Shown: positions 6,721 to 13,313 of the stretch, piece after piece
How positions within the stretch are numbered: position 1 is the first letter of the stretch
Layout: each line of letters begins with the position of its first letter
Origin: Acidobacteriota bacterium
GTDB lineage: Bacteria; Acidobacteriota; UBA6911; RPQK01; JADFOI01
Assembly (NCBI GenBank): GCA_029942065.1
Contig: JAPYTY010000021.1
Coordinates: forward strand, 1-14,975
DNA length: 14,975 nucleotides
Reading direction: 5' to 3'
Position numbers and translations under genes: made by a program
The notes under the pieces: generated by a model
The model's database searches: none
What the model saw: only the letters and a program-made list of their open reading frames with translations
What the model was told of the DNA's origin: nothing

Positions 6721-7989
6721 CTAGACGGAATCGGCGCCTGAGGCCCCTCCCACATCCTCTTCCGGGAGGCGTCCCACGATGAATACGTAGGAGAAAGCCC
6801 CGAAGCACATCACCGCTCCTGCGGTCACCAGAGCGCCTGTAAAGGAACCGGTGGCGGCCAGGATATAACCGGTGACAATTGGCGCCGCCAGACCTCCGAG
6901 GTTGCCCCCGAAATTTTGAATCGAAACCAGCGAGGCGACTGAAGCCGATGGGGCCAGATCAATGGGCATGGCGTTCGCCGATCCCGTGGTAGCCCTCAGG
7001 GCCCCCATGCAAAACGTGAGCAGGGTGATGGCTAACCAGGTCTGGGTCGAATAGGCGGCACTGACCACCATGATGGTGGCGGCCATCATCCCGACTCCCA
7101 CCACCATCTTGCGCGATGTGGTGTGCCCGAAACCTCTGCGGATGAGAGCGTCTCCCAGCCAGCCCCCGCCGATGGTTCCAAAAATTCCCATCAGGAAGGG
7201 CAGGCCGGCAAAGATTCCCGTCAAGGCCACGCTCATGTTGCGTTCCATTATCAGATAACTGGGCAGCCAGCTGAGGAAAACGTGGTAGGCGTACAGGTAT
7301 CCCATCTGCCCAAAGGCCAGCCCCCAAGCGGAACGGTAGCGCAGCAGGGAAATGACCGATACCCGTTGGGTTTTCTCTGTTTTGGCCTGGTGATCCAACT
7401 TCACCTGCGGCCCGATTTTCTTCTCCGGGTGGAAAAGGATCCAGATCAAGGCGAAGACCAGGTTGGCTCCACCTATCCAGTAAAAAATCGATTGCCAGCC
7501 GAAACGGGACAGGATGAAGGCGCAAACGGCCGCACCGACGAAACTTCCAACCTGGCTCCCGGAGAAGGCGAATCCCAGGGCGGTGGAGCGTTGTTCGGAC
7601 TGGAACCACCGTGAAATCGAGGATCCTTGAGCCGGGATCAGCATGCTGTGCCCGATTCCAAACAAGGCTCGGAACATGAACAGACCAAAAGCCGAGGCGG
7701 CAAGAGGCAGGGCGATGGTGGAAAGGCTCCACACGCCGGCTCCAACGCCCAGCACCATCCAGGCTCCGAACTGGTCCACCAGAGGGCCCACGAAGAGCTG
7801 GAGAGCGGTGTAGGCCCAGTTCCAACCCGACAGGACATAGCCCATGGTCGAGGGGGAGATGTCGAATTCCTTCATCAAGGTGGGGGCGGCGATACCCAGG
7901 GAGATCCGGATCATACTGGTCATCACCAGCGCTCCCCAGCAAAGCGCCACTATGCGCCATTTGAGTCGACCTTCTTCCTTATCCCGCAT
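6721..7989 (-). CDS. MFS transporter, anion:cation symporter (ACS)-like
   Basis: The 422-residue membrane protein has about 12 hydrophobic segments split by a cytoplasmic loop (around 190-215, rich in K/E/Q). MFS motif A appears after TM2 as GPLVDQFG (68-75), and the TM1-TM2 region (IAAPTLMKEFDIS, SGWNWAYTALQLFVG) resembles ACS-family carriers of sugar acids and other organic anions, such as hexuronate and galactonate transporters. An Arg at residue 28 in TM1 sits near where these carriers have a substrate-linked Arg. It likely imports an organic acid, perhaps the substrate of a neighbouring catabolic cluster (inference). The start codon and its GAGGGGG site, 8 nt upstream, lie inside the terminal repeat of a large palindrome (7980-8159). 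The next Met is residue 23, inside TM1, so this start is preferred. It converges with the CoA-transferase gene and diverges from the molybdenum hydroxylase operon. Confidence 0.9.
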   Translation of the reverse strand: MRDKEEGRLKWRIVALCWGALVMTSMIRISLGIAAPTLMKEFDISPSTMGYVLSGWNWAYTALQLFVGPLVDQFGAWMVLGVGAGVWSLSTIALPLAASAFGLFMFRALFGIGHSMLIPAQGSSISRWFQSEQRSTALGFAFSGSQVGSFVGAAVCAFILSRFGWQSIFYWIGGANLVFALIWILFHPEKKIGPQVKLDHQAKTEKTQRVSVISLLRYRSAWGLAFGQMGYLYAYHVFLSWLPSYLIMERNMSVALTGIFAGLPFLMGIFGTIGGGWLGDALIRRGFGHTTSRKMVVGVGMMAATIMVVSAAYSTQTWLAITLLTFCMGALRATTGSANAMPIDLAPSASVASLVSIQNFGGNLGGLAAPIVTGYILAATGSFTGALVTAGAVMCFGAFSYVFIVGRLPEEDVGGASGADSV

Positions 7990-8159
7990 TTCTCACACCC
8001 CCTCTACTACATCGGCGCCATGATCCGTCCTGACTGTGTTCCGCTCGTTCGGCCTCCTCAACGTACTCTACAGTATGTTTGCGGGGGCCTCGGTCGCGCG
8101 CCTTGTCAGGCCCGCCCTTCCGCCGCTTCGTGACGAGAAGGTGTGAGAAATCCGGGTTA
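7980..8159. repeat. Large imperfect palindrome (MITE-like) covering the MFS start
   Basis: Two arms of exactly 80 nt (7988-8067 and 8072-8151) flank a 4-nt centre, CTAC. The outer 12 nt are a perfect inverted repeat, ATTTCTCACACC (7988-7999 and 8140-8151). The inner 8 nt match at 7 of 8 (AACGTACT versus AGTATGTT). A CCTGAC/GTCAGG pair lies symmetrically at 8029-8034 and 8105-8110. Outside the arms, CCCG (7983-7986) mirrors CGGG (8153-8156) and TA (7980-7981) mirrors TA (8158-8159). Other stretches pair only with one-base shifts. The left end contains the first codons, start and ribosome binding site of the minus-strand transporter. Confidence 0.85.
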
Positions 8160-8206
8160 GGGTTTTCCATGTTTCGATGCCCCCCCGAAGGGTGGGTGGA
8201 TTGTAA

Positions 8207-8267
8207 GGCTCCTGGTTGGAAGATTCAAGAAAGAATTCAGGAGCCAGGAGAAGCGCGCTTCGCGCGC
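8207..8267. repeat. Two adjacent hairpins
   Basis: GGCTCCTG (8207-8214) and CAGGAGCC (8238-8245) form a perfect 8-bp inverted repeat with a 23-nt loop. Immediately after, GCGCGC (8253-8258), loop TTC, GCGCGC (8262-8267) forms a strong short hairpin. CAGGAGC/CAGGAG (8238-8250) also shows the 7-bp period seen elsewhere in the window. Confidence 0.7.
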
Positions 8268-8318
8268 CGACGAGACGAGACAAGAACATAATTTTCTGTC
8301 AGACGGCAGGGATCACTA

Positions 8319-8352
<34 letters not shown>

Positions 8353-8368
8353 TCCTTCTGTCCCTCTC

Positions 8369-8397
8369 TTGCAAACCCAACGCTTTCCGTTTACATT
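8369..8397 (+). promoter_or_regulatory. Candidate promoter of the molybdenum hydroxylase operon
   Basis: TTGCAA (8369-8374) and TACATT (8392-8397) are spaced 17 nt apart, each with 4 of 6 consensus matches. Only 8 nt separate the -10 box from the ATG at 8406, so transcripts would be leaderless or nearly so. This fits the lack of a clear ribosome binding site. The match is modest and could be chance. Confidence 0.35.
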
Positions 8398-8405
8398 GTG
8401 GGCCG

Positions 8406-10655
8406 ATGACATACACCGTTGTCGGAAAACCACTGGGACAGGTGGAGGGACCCGCCAAGGTCACGGGAGCGGCCACCTTCACGGCCGATGTTATTCTGCC
8501 GGAGATGATCTGGGGCAAGGTTCTCAGAAGCCCTCTCCCCCACGCGCGAATCGTCAGCATCGACACGAAAGCAGCCGAACAGATGCCCGGAGTTCTGGCC
8601 GTGCTGACCGCCCGGGATCTTCCGGATACCTTGACCGGCCGAGTCGTCTACGACACACCGGTTCTGGCACGCGATCAGGTGCGTTTTATTGGTGAGAAGG
8701 TTGCCGTGGTGGCTGCCGAGGATCCGGATGTCGCCGAGGATGCCCTGGCCCTGATCGAAGTGGAATACCAGGAGTTGCCGGCCGTCTTCGATGCCGAAGA
8801 GGCCATGAATCCGGACGCCCCTCTGCTTCATCCCGACTACCGGTCCTATCCTCATGCACCGGAGAAGTTTTTCTCCGAACTTCCCAACGTGCACTCGCAT
8901 GTGACCTGGCAGGTGGGCGACATCCAAGAGGGTTTTGCCCAGGCCCAGCAGGTGTTCGAATACACCTTCACCACCCACTCACAGCACCAGGGATTTATCG
9001 AACCTCACGCTTCGGTCGTCTCGGTTGATTCCGAAGGCCGTGCCCATTTGTGGATTTCCAACAAGATGCCGGTCCGGGCCCAGAAGCTTCTGGCCGATGC
9101 CGTCGAGCTTCCTCAGGAACAGGTCGTGGTCCATCCGGTGTGTATCGGAGGAGATTTCGGCGGCAAGGGCTCCTTGATGGATGCCCCTCTTTGTTACCAC
9201 TTGTCCAAACGAACGGGCCGGCCTGTCAAGATGGTGATGACCTATACCGAAGAACTGATGGCCGGCAACCCCCGGCATCCCGCCACCATCTCTCTCCGTA
9301 CCGGAGTGACCGACCAGGGCAAGGTGGTGGCTTTCCAGGCCAGGGTAGTCTTCGATAGTGGAGCCTATGCGGGATTCAAACCCGTTCCCATTGTGAATAT
9401 TCCCGGTGCCAACTCGGCCGCCGGAGTGTACGGAACCCCTCATGTGAAGATCGACGCCTACTCGGTTTACACCAATTGCGTGCCCAGCGGCCATGTTCGA
9501 GCTCCCGGAGATCCCCAGGTCACCTTTGCCGTGGAATCCTCCATGGAACTGATCGCCGAGGCTATGGGCATCGATCCGCTGGAGTTCCGCAAACGGAACC
9601 TGGTCCAGGATGGTGATCTGCTGCCGGATGGTCACCGGCTGGAACATGTCCGGATCCGCCAGACCCTGGAGGCCGCCATCGAGTCCTCCAACTGGGGAAA
9701 ACCCAAAGCCCATCCTCACGTGGGACGGGGTGTGGCAGCCTCCTACCGTCACATCGGCGCCGGAGAGGCCAACGCCGAGATCCGCCTGGAATCCGATGGC
9801 ACCGTCAAGGTGATCACGCCGGTGCCCGACACCGGGACGGGTGCCCATACTGTTTTGCAGCAGGTGGTAGCGGAGACCTGGCCCCTGCCCGTTGAGCAGG
9901 TGCAGGTGGAAGCCAGGCCCGAGCTATTTGAAACCGACTCCGGGGCCGGAGCCAGCCGCGTCACCTATGTGGTGGGCCAGCTGGTCAAGGAGATGACCGA
10001 GGAGTTGAGGGCGTCGGTGTGCCGGGTAGCGGCGACCGCCCTGGAGTGCCAGGCCGAGGAAGTGGTGTTCGAGGATGGACATTACACGGTCAAGGGGAGC
10101 TCCGATCGTACCCTGACCCTGGCCCAGGTGGCCGAGGCGGGATCGGGGAAGCCGGAACTGAGCATCCGGAAGACCCAGGTCAATCGGGACAATCCCCAGG
10201 TGACGACATTCACGGCACAGGTGGTCGAGCTGGAGGTCGATCCCGAGACCGGTCAGATCAAGATTCTGGAGGTGGTGACCTCTCACGACGTGGGGACTAT
10301 CATCAACCCGATCGGCCACCGGGGACAGATCGATGGAGGTCTGATTCAAGGAATCGGTTTCGGGATGATCGAGGAAGTGGTCATGGAAGAGGGGCAGGTC
10401 TCGACGCTGCACCTGGGGGATTATAAGCTTCCCAATATCAAGGACATTCCCCCCTTGAAAACAGTGCTGGTGCAGGAAGAGATCGGACCTGCTCCTTTTC
10501 AAAGTAAGGCGATCGGCGAGAGCAGCATCACTCCCATCGCTGCGGCGATAGCCAACGCGGTGTACGATGCCGTCGGCGTGCGCTTTTATAACTTGCCCAT
10601 CACGGCGGAAAAAGTCTACCGGGCATTGCGGGAAAGAGACTCCAATGGCGAGTGA
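8406..10655 (+). CDS. Xanthine dehydrogenase-family molybdenum hydroxylase, molybdopterin-binding (large) subunit
   Basis: The 749-residue protein has the family layout. An aldehyde oxidase/XDH a/b hammerhead domain comes first (about 15-125; KVTGAATFTADV, RSPLPHARI), then the Mo-cofactor domains with GGDFGGK (248-254), VRAPGDPQ (364-370), a Q-G-I-G-F segment and GESSITP, whose Glu (E705) is at the catalytic Glu position of XDH. These enzymes hydroxylate a carbon of an aromatic, heterocyclic or aldehyde substrate with water, sending electrons through Fe-S clusters to FAD. It lacks the AYRCSFR loop of form I CO dehydrogenase, so it is not a proven CODH despite the CoxG-like neighbour. There is no signal peptide, so it is cytoplasmic. 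It is the first gene of the operon; its stop overlaps the Fe-S subunit start by 11 nt. Substrate unknown; a 4-hydroxybenzoyl-CoA reductase-like or nicotinate dehydrogenase-like role is possible. Confidence 0.92.
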   Translation: MTYTVVGKPLGQVEGPAKVTGAATFTADVILPEMIWGKVLRSPLPHARIVSIDTKAAEQMPGVLAVLTARDLPDTLTGRVVYDTPVLARDQVRFIGEKVAVVAAEDPDVAEDALALIEVEYQELPAVFDAEEAMNPDAPLLHPDYRSYPHAPEKFFSELPNVHSHVTWQVGDIQEGFAQAQQVFEYTFTTHSQHQGFIEPHASVVSVDSEGRAHLWISNKMPVRAQKLLADAVELPQEQVVVHPVCIGGDFGGKGSLMDAPLCYHLSKRTGRPVKMVMTYTEELMAGNPRHPATISLRTGVTDQGKVVAFQARVVFDSGAYAGFKPVPIVNIPGANSAAGVYGTPHVKIDAYSVYTNCVPSGHVRAPGDPQVTFAVESSMELIAEAMGIDPLEFRKRNLVQDGDLLPDGHRLEHVRIRQTLEAAIESSNWGKPKAHPHVGRGVAASYRHIGAGEANAEIRLESDGTVKVITPVPDTGTGAHTVLQQVVAETWPLPVEQVQVEARPELFETDSGAGASRVTYVVGQLVKEMTEELRASVCRVAATALECQAEEVVFEDGHYTVKGSSDRTLTLAQVAEAGSGKPELSIRKTQVNRDNPQVTTFTAQVVELEVDPETGQIKILEVVTSHDVGTIINPIGHRGQIDGGLIQGIGFGMIEEVVMEEGQVSTLHLGDYKLPNIKDIPPLKTVLVQEEIGPAPFQSKAIGESSITPIAAAIANAVYDAVGVRFYNLPITAEKVYRALRERDSNGE

Positions 10656-11136
10656 GAAGACGATGACCCGGACCATCCGGCTCCGGGTCAACGGGAAAGA
10701 ACACAGTCTGGAGGTGCCTTCACGGCGACTCCTGGTGGATTGTCTGCGCTATGATCTGGGGCTCACCGGCACCAAGGAGGGATGCAGCGTCGGAGTGTGC
10801 GGTGCCTGTACCGTTCTGATGGATGGACAGCCGATCAGTTCCTGCCTGGCGCTGGCGGTTTTCGCGGATGGGAAGGAGATCGTGACTGTCGAGGGGATTG
10901 CTCGCGAGGGGAAACTTGACAGGGTCCAGCAGTCCTTTATCGATCATGGTGGATTCCAGTGCGGGAGCTGCACTCCCGGGATGGTGGTGACGGCCAGGGC
11001 ACTGCTGGATGCCAATCCGAACCCTTCCCAGGATGAGATCAAGGAGTGGATGCTGGGCAATCTGTGCCGGTGTACCGGCTATTACCAGATCATCGAGTCG
11101 ATCCAGGGGGCTGCCGGGGAGGCGTCCGATGCATAA
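10645..11136 (+). CDS. Xanthine dehydrogenase-family [2Fe-2S] subunit
   Basis: The 163-residue protein carries both [2Fe-2S] clusters of the family. The plant-type ferredoxin domain has C47, C52, C55 and C67 (GCSVGVCGACTV ... SSC). The helical second domain has C106, C109, C141 and C143 (QCGSCTPGM ... CRCTG). All eight ligands are present, so it should relay electrons from the Mo site to the FAD subunit. The start at 10645 overlaps the large-subunit gene by 11 nt and has GGAAAGAG 6 nt upstream. An alternative ATG at 10663 (MTRTIRLRVNG), with weaker AGAAG upstream, would give 157 residues and is also reasonable. Its end overlaps the FAD-subunit start by 8 nt, as expected for a stoichiometric complex. 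Confidence 0.95.
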   Translation: MASEKTMTRTIRLRVNGKEHSLEVPSRRLLVDCLRYDLGLTGTKEGCSVGVCGACTVLMDGQPISSCLALAVFADGKEIVTVEGIAREGKLDRVQQSFIDHGGFQCGSCTPGMVVTARALLDANPNPSQDEIKEWMLGNLCRCTGYYQIIESIQGAAGEASDA

Positions 11137-11998
11137 CTTTGAGTATCGAGAGCCGGACACCCTGGAGGAGGTCCTCGCTTTGCTGGGCGAACTGGGGGAA
11201 GAGGCCAAAATCGTGGCGGGCGGCACGGCTTTGGTGATCATGCTGAATCAGCGGCTGCTGGTGCCTTCCCATCTCATCAGTTTGCGCAAGTTGAGGGACA
11301 TCGACCAGATCGAGTCCTCCGACGGAACGCTTCAGTTGGGGGCCCTGGCCACCCTTCGTGCCGTGGAGACCTCCCCGTTGGTGAAGGAGCAAAGTCCCGT
11401 TCTGGCCGAGACCTATGCCCAGGTGGCCACCTTGCGACTCCGGAACATGGCCACCGTGGGAGGAAGCCTGGCTCATGCCGATCCTAACCAGGATCCCCCG
11501 GTGACTTTGATGGCACTGGATGCCCGGGTCGGCCTGGCCTCGGCCAATGGAAGCCGGGAGGTGGCGCTGGATGAGTTTTTTATCGACTACTACGAAACAG
11601 TGGTCCGCCCCGATGAACTGGTCACCCGTGTGATGGTGCCTCGAGCCGCCCCTCACACGGGAAGCGCTTATCTGAAATTTCTGCCCCGAACCTCCGAAGA
11701 CTATGCCACCGTCGGCGTGGCCGCCAGGGTGTCCCTGGAGCCCGACTCGGGTGTATGTCAGGATTGCCGTCTGGTTCTGGGAGGTGTGGGAGCCACGCCT
11801 TTGCGGGCACGGGACGCCGAAGATCTGCTCAAGGGACAAAAATCGACTCCCGAGTTGCTCGAGGCCGTGGGCGCTGCCGCCCGGCAGCTGACCGACCCGG
11901 TCGGCGACTCCCGAGGGTCGGCCCAGTACAAACGTGCCATGACCGGTGTCTTTGTGGGACGAGCCATTGATCAGGCCTGGGAGCGCGCTCTGGCCTGA
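11129..11998 (+). CDS. Xanthine dehydrogenase-family FAD-binding subunit (CoxM-like)
   Basis: The 289-residue length is typical of CoxM/HcrB-type flavin subunits. The two FAD pyrophosphate-binding motifs are present: AGGTALV (30-36) and ATVGGSLAHADPNQDPP (108-124). A C-terminal CO-dehydrogenase flavoprotein-type domain follows (about 180-285; LGGVGATPLRA). It accepts electrons from the Fe-S subunit and passes them to an acceptor such as NAD or a quinone; which one is not evident. There is no sign of the extra [4Fe-4S] insertion of 4-hydroxybenzoyl-CoA reductase HcrB, since a cysteine cluster in the relevant region is absent. The start is fixed by GGGGAGG (11116-11122) 6 nt before the ATG, overlapping the upstream gene by 8 nt. 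The in-frame upstream extension is a shadow of the Fe-S gene. Confidence 0.93.
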   Translation: MHNFEYREPDTLEEVLALLGELGEEAKIVAGGTALVIMLNQRLLVPSHLISLRKLRDIDQIESSDGTLQLGALATLRAVETSPLVKEQSPVLAETYAQVATLRLRNMATVGGSLAHADPNQDPPVTLMALDARVGLASANGSREVALDEFFIDYYETVVRPDELVTRVMVPRAAPHTGSAYLKFLPRTSEDYATVGVAARVSLEPDSGVCQDCRLVLGGVGATPLRARDAEDLLKGQKSTPELLEAVGAAARQLTDPVGDSRGSAQYKRAMTGVFVGRAIDQAWERALA

Positions 11999-12012
11999 GA
12001 GAATCAGAGCCC

Positions 12013-12465
12013 ATGAACTTTTCTCAAACCTGCTCCATCTCCGCCGGCCGTCAGAAGGTGTGGGACTTTCTGATGGACATGGAGAACGTCAGCCAATGTC
12101 TGCCGGGCGTGGAAAGCATGGAAAAGCTGGAAGAGGACCTCTACCAGGGCGTCTACAAGATCAAGGTCGGCCCCATCGCCCTCAAGTTTCAGGGAACCCT
12201 CAAGTTCGAGGTGCGGGATGAGCAGCAGTGGCACGCCGAAATGCGCGCCGAGGCCAAGGACCGGCGCCTGGGCGGGGGAGTACGGGCGCTCCTGGAGGTG
12301 GATCTGACGGAGCAGGGGCCGGATCAAACAGAAATGAGGGTGAGTCTGGAATCCCACGTGCTGGGCAAGGTGGGGGAGTTCGGACAGCCCGTCATGCGGA
12401 AAAAGACCGATGCCATCCTGCAGGAATTTGCCCGTCAGGTGAGTGAAAAACTGGCCGGGGAGTAG
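12013..12465 (+). CDS. CoxG/SRPBCC-family protein
   Basis: The 150-residue protein matches the CO dehydrogenase subunit G (CoxG) branch of the SRPBCC (Bet v 1-like) fold: an N-terminal strand, a VWDFLMDMENVSQCLPGVES segment (about 16-35), then IKVGPIALKFQGTLKFEV (about 50-67) and a long C-terminal helix. CoxG proteins accompany molybdenum hydroxylase operons and have been linked to membrane recruitment or delivery of a hydrophobic acceptor such as a quinone. This copy lacks the hydrophobic C-terminal anchor of longer CoxG proteins. It sits 14 nt after the FAD-subunit gene on the same strand, so it is very likely co-transcribed and may help the complex transfer electrons (inference). Confidence 0.85.
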   Translation: MNFSQTCSISAGRQKVWDFLMDMENVSQCLPGVESMEKLEEDLYQGVYKIKVGPIALKFQGTLKFEVRDEQQWHAEMRAEAKDRRLGGGVRALLEVDLTEQGPDQTEMRVSLESHVLGKVGEFGQPVMRKKTDAILQEFARQVSEKLAGE

Positions 12466-12479
12466 GGACCGAAAAGTTG

Positions 12480-13208
12480 ATGAGCCGACTGAGATGGCCT
12501 GCCCCGTTGATGGTGATCGGTTTGGCGATGGGGCTTCAGGCCGCTGTCCAGAAGGAGGGCGGTTCCGAGGCGAGCCGGTCTTCCGAGGATCGAGCCGTTG
12601 CCTTTTTGATCCGTGAGGTTCCTCTCTGGTTCCAGGAGAATCGCTGTTTTTCCTGCCACAACAACGGCGATGCCGCCAGGGCCCTCTATGAAGCCCACCA
12701 ACTGTCTTATCCGATACCCGCCCGGGCTCTCGCCGATACCACCGATTGGCTGGGTCGGCCCCTGGATTGGGATGACAACAAGGGTGAGGCTGGCTTCAGC
12801 GACAAGAAGCTGGCCCGGATCCAGTTCTCCGCAGCACTGGTGGAGGCCTTTGAAGCCGGTTTTATCGAGGACCGGGAGGTCCTGATCGAGGCGGCCGAGG
12901 CGCTGTTGCCTTACCAGCGAGCCAATGGTTCGTGGCCGATCGATCCGGAGAGTGCCCTGGGATCTCCGGTTACCTATGGAGCCCACCTGGCCACCTATAT
13001 GGCCCGCCGCACCCTTGAATCAGCCGATGCCTCGCGCTTCGAAGCTGAGATCTCCCGGGCCAATAACTGGCTGGTCCAGACTGGAGTACGTACCGTTCCC
13101 GATGCTGCCTCGGTGCTGATCGCTCTGGAGGGCCACACGGCGCCGGAAGCCAGGGCGCAACAGGCACACTGCCTTGATTTGGTGAAAAGAATCGGGAATT
13201 CAAAGTAG
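12480..13208 (+). CDS. Exported protein with a CXXCH motif and a QW-motif terpenoid cyclase/prenyltransferase-like repeat
   Basis: The 242-residue protein starts with a signal peptide (basic MSRLRW, hydrophobic to about residue 22). A single heme c-type motif, CFSCH (C56, C59, H60), follows. Then comes an alpha-helical region with the QW motif QRANGSW (146-152), QxxxGxW as in squalene-hopene cyclases and related alpha/alpha-toroid proteins. Acidobacteria and planctomycetes encode exported CXXCH proteins with such repeats, of unknown function. The last segment (HCLDLVKRIGNSK) ends where I would expect a further QW repeat, so the protein may be C-terminally truncated (inference). The ATG at 12480 is preferred over an adjacent TTG at 12477. 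It lies 14 nt after the CoxG gene. An electron-acceptor role for the upstream oxidoreductase is tempting, but that enzyme is cytoplasmic and this protein exported. Confidence 0.7.
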   Translation: MSRLRWPAPLMVIGLAMGLQAAVQKEGGSEASRSSEDRAVAFLIREVPLWFQENRCFSCHNNGDAARALYEAHQLSYPIPARALADTTDWLGRPLDWDDNKGEAGFSDKKLARIQFSAALVEAFEAGFIEDREVLIEAAEALLPYQRANGSWPIDPESALGSPVTYGAHLATYMARRTLESADASRFEAEISRANNWLVQTGVRTVPDAASVLIALEGHTAPEARAQQAHCLDLVKRIGNSK

Positions 13209-13286
13209 TTAACCAAGAACTTCCCACGAACAAACTTCGAAGTCAAGGCCCCGCGAAATCACGATCGCACAAAAGCACGAATGCAC

Positions 13287-13313
13287 GAAGGAAGGACGCT
13301 CCGTCATTCCTTC
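13287..13313. terminator. Stem-loop between convergent genes
   Basis: GAAGGAAGGACG (13287-13298) and CGTCATTCCTTC (13302-13313) pair at 11 of 12 positions around a CTC loop. The structure spans the stop codon of the minus-strand gene and sits between two convergent genes. In the minus direction a TTTT run follows after about 12 nt; in the plus direction there is no U-tract. It is a possible bidirectional terminator or mRNA 3' stabiliser. The rest of 13209-13286 holds only scattered CACGAA-like motifs. Confidence 0.45.

Noticed and set aside
7979..8170. 63-residue minus-strand frame across the palindrome
   Set aside because: It is explained by the palindromic element; low-complexity basic translation and no start signal.
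9924..10691. 255-codon minus-strand frame opposite the molybdenum hydroxylase
   Set aside because: Antisense shadow of a conserved gene, with no ribosome binding site and no recognisable fold.
8406..12465. Aerobic CO dehydrogenase (coxMSL-coxG) operon
   Set aside because: Subunit order is L-S-M rather than M-S-L, and the large subunit has neither the AYRCSFR nor the AYRGAGR active-site loop. Only the CoxG-like protein recalls CODH.
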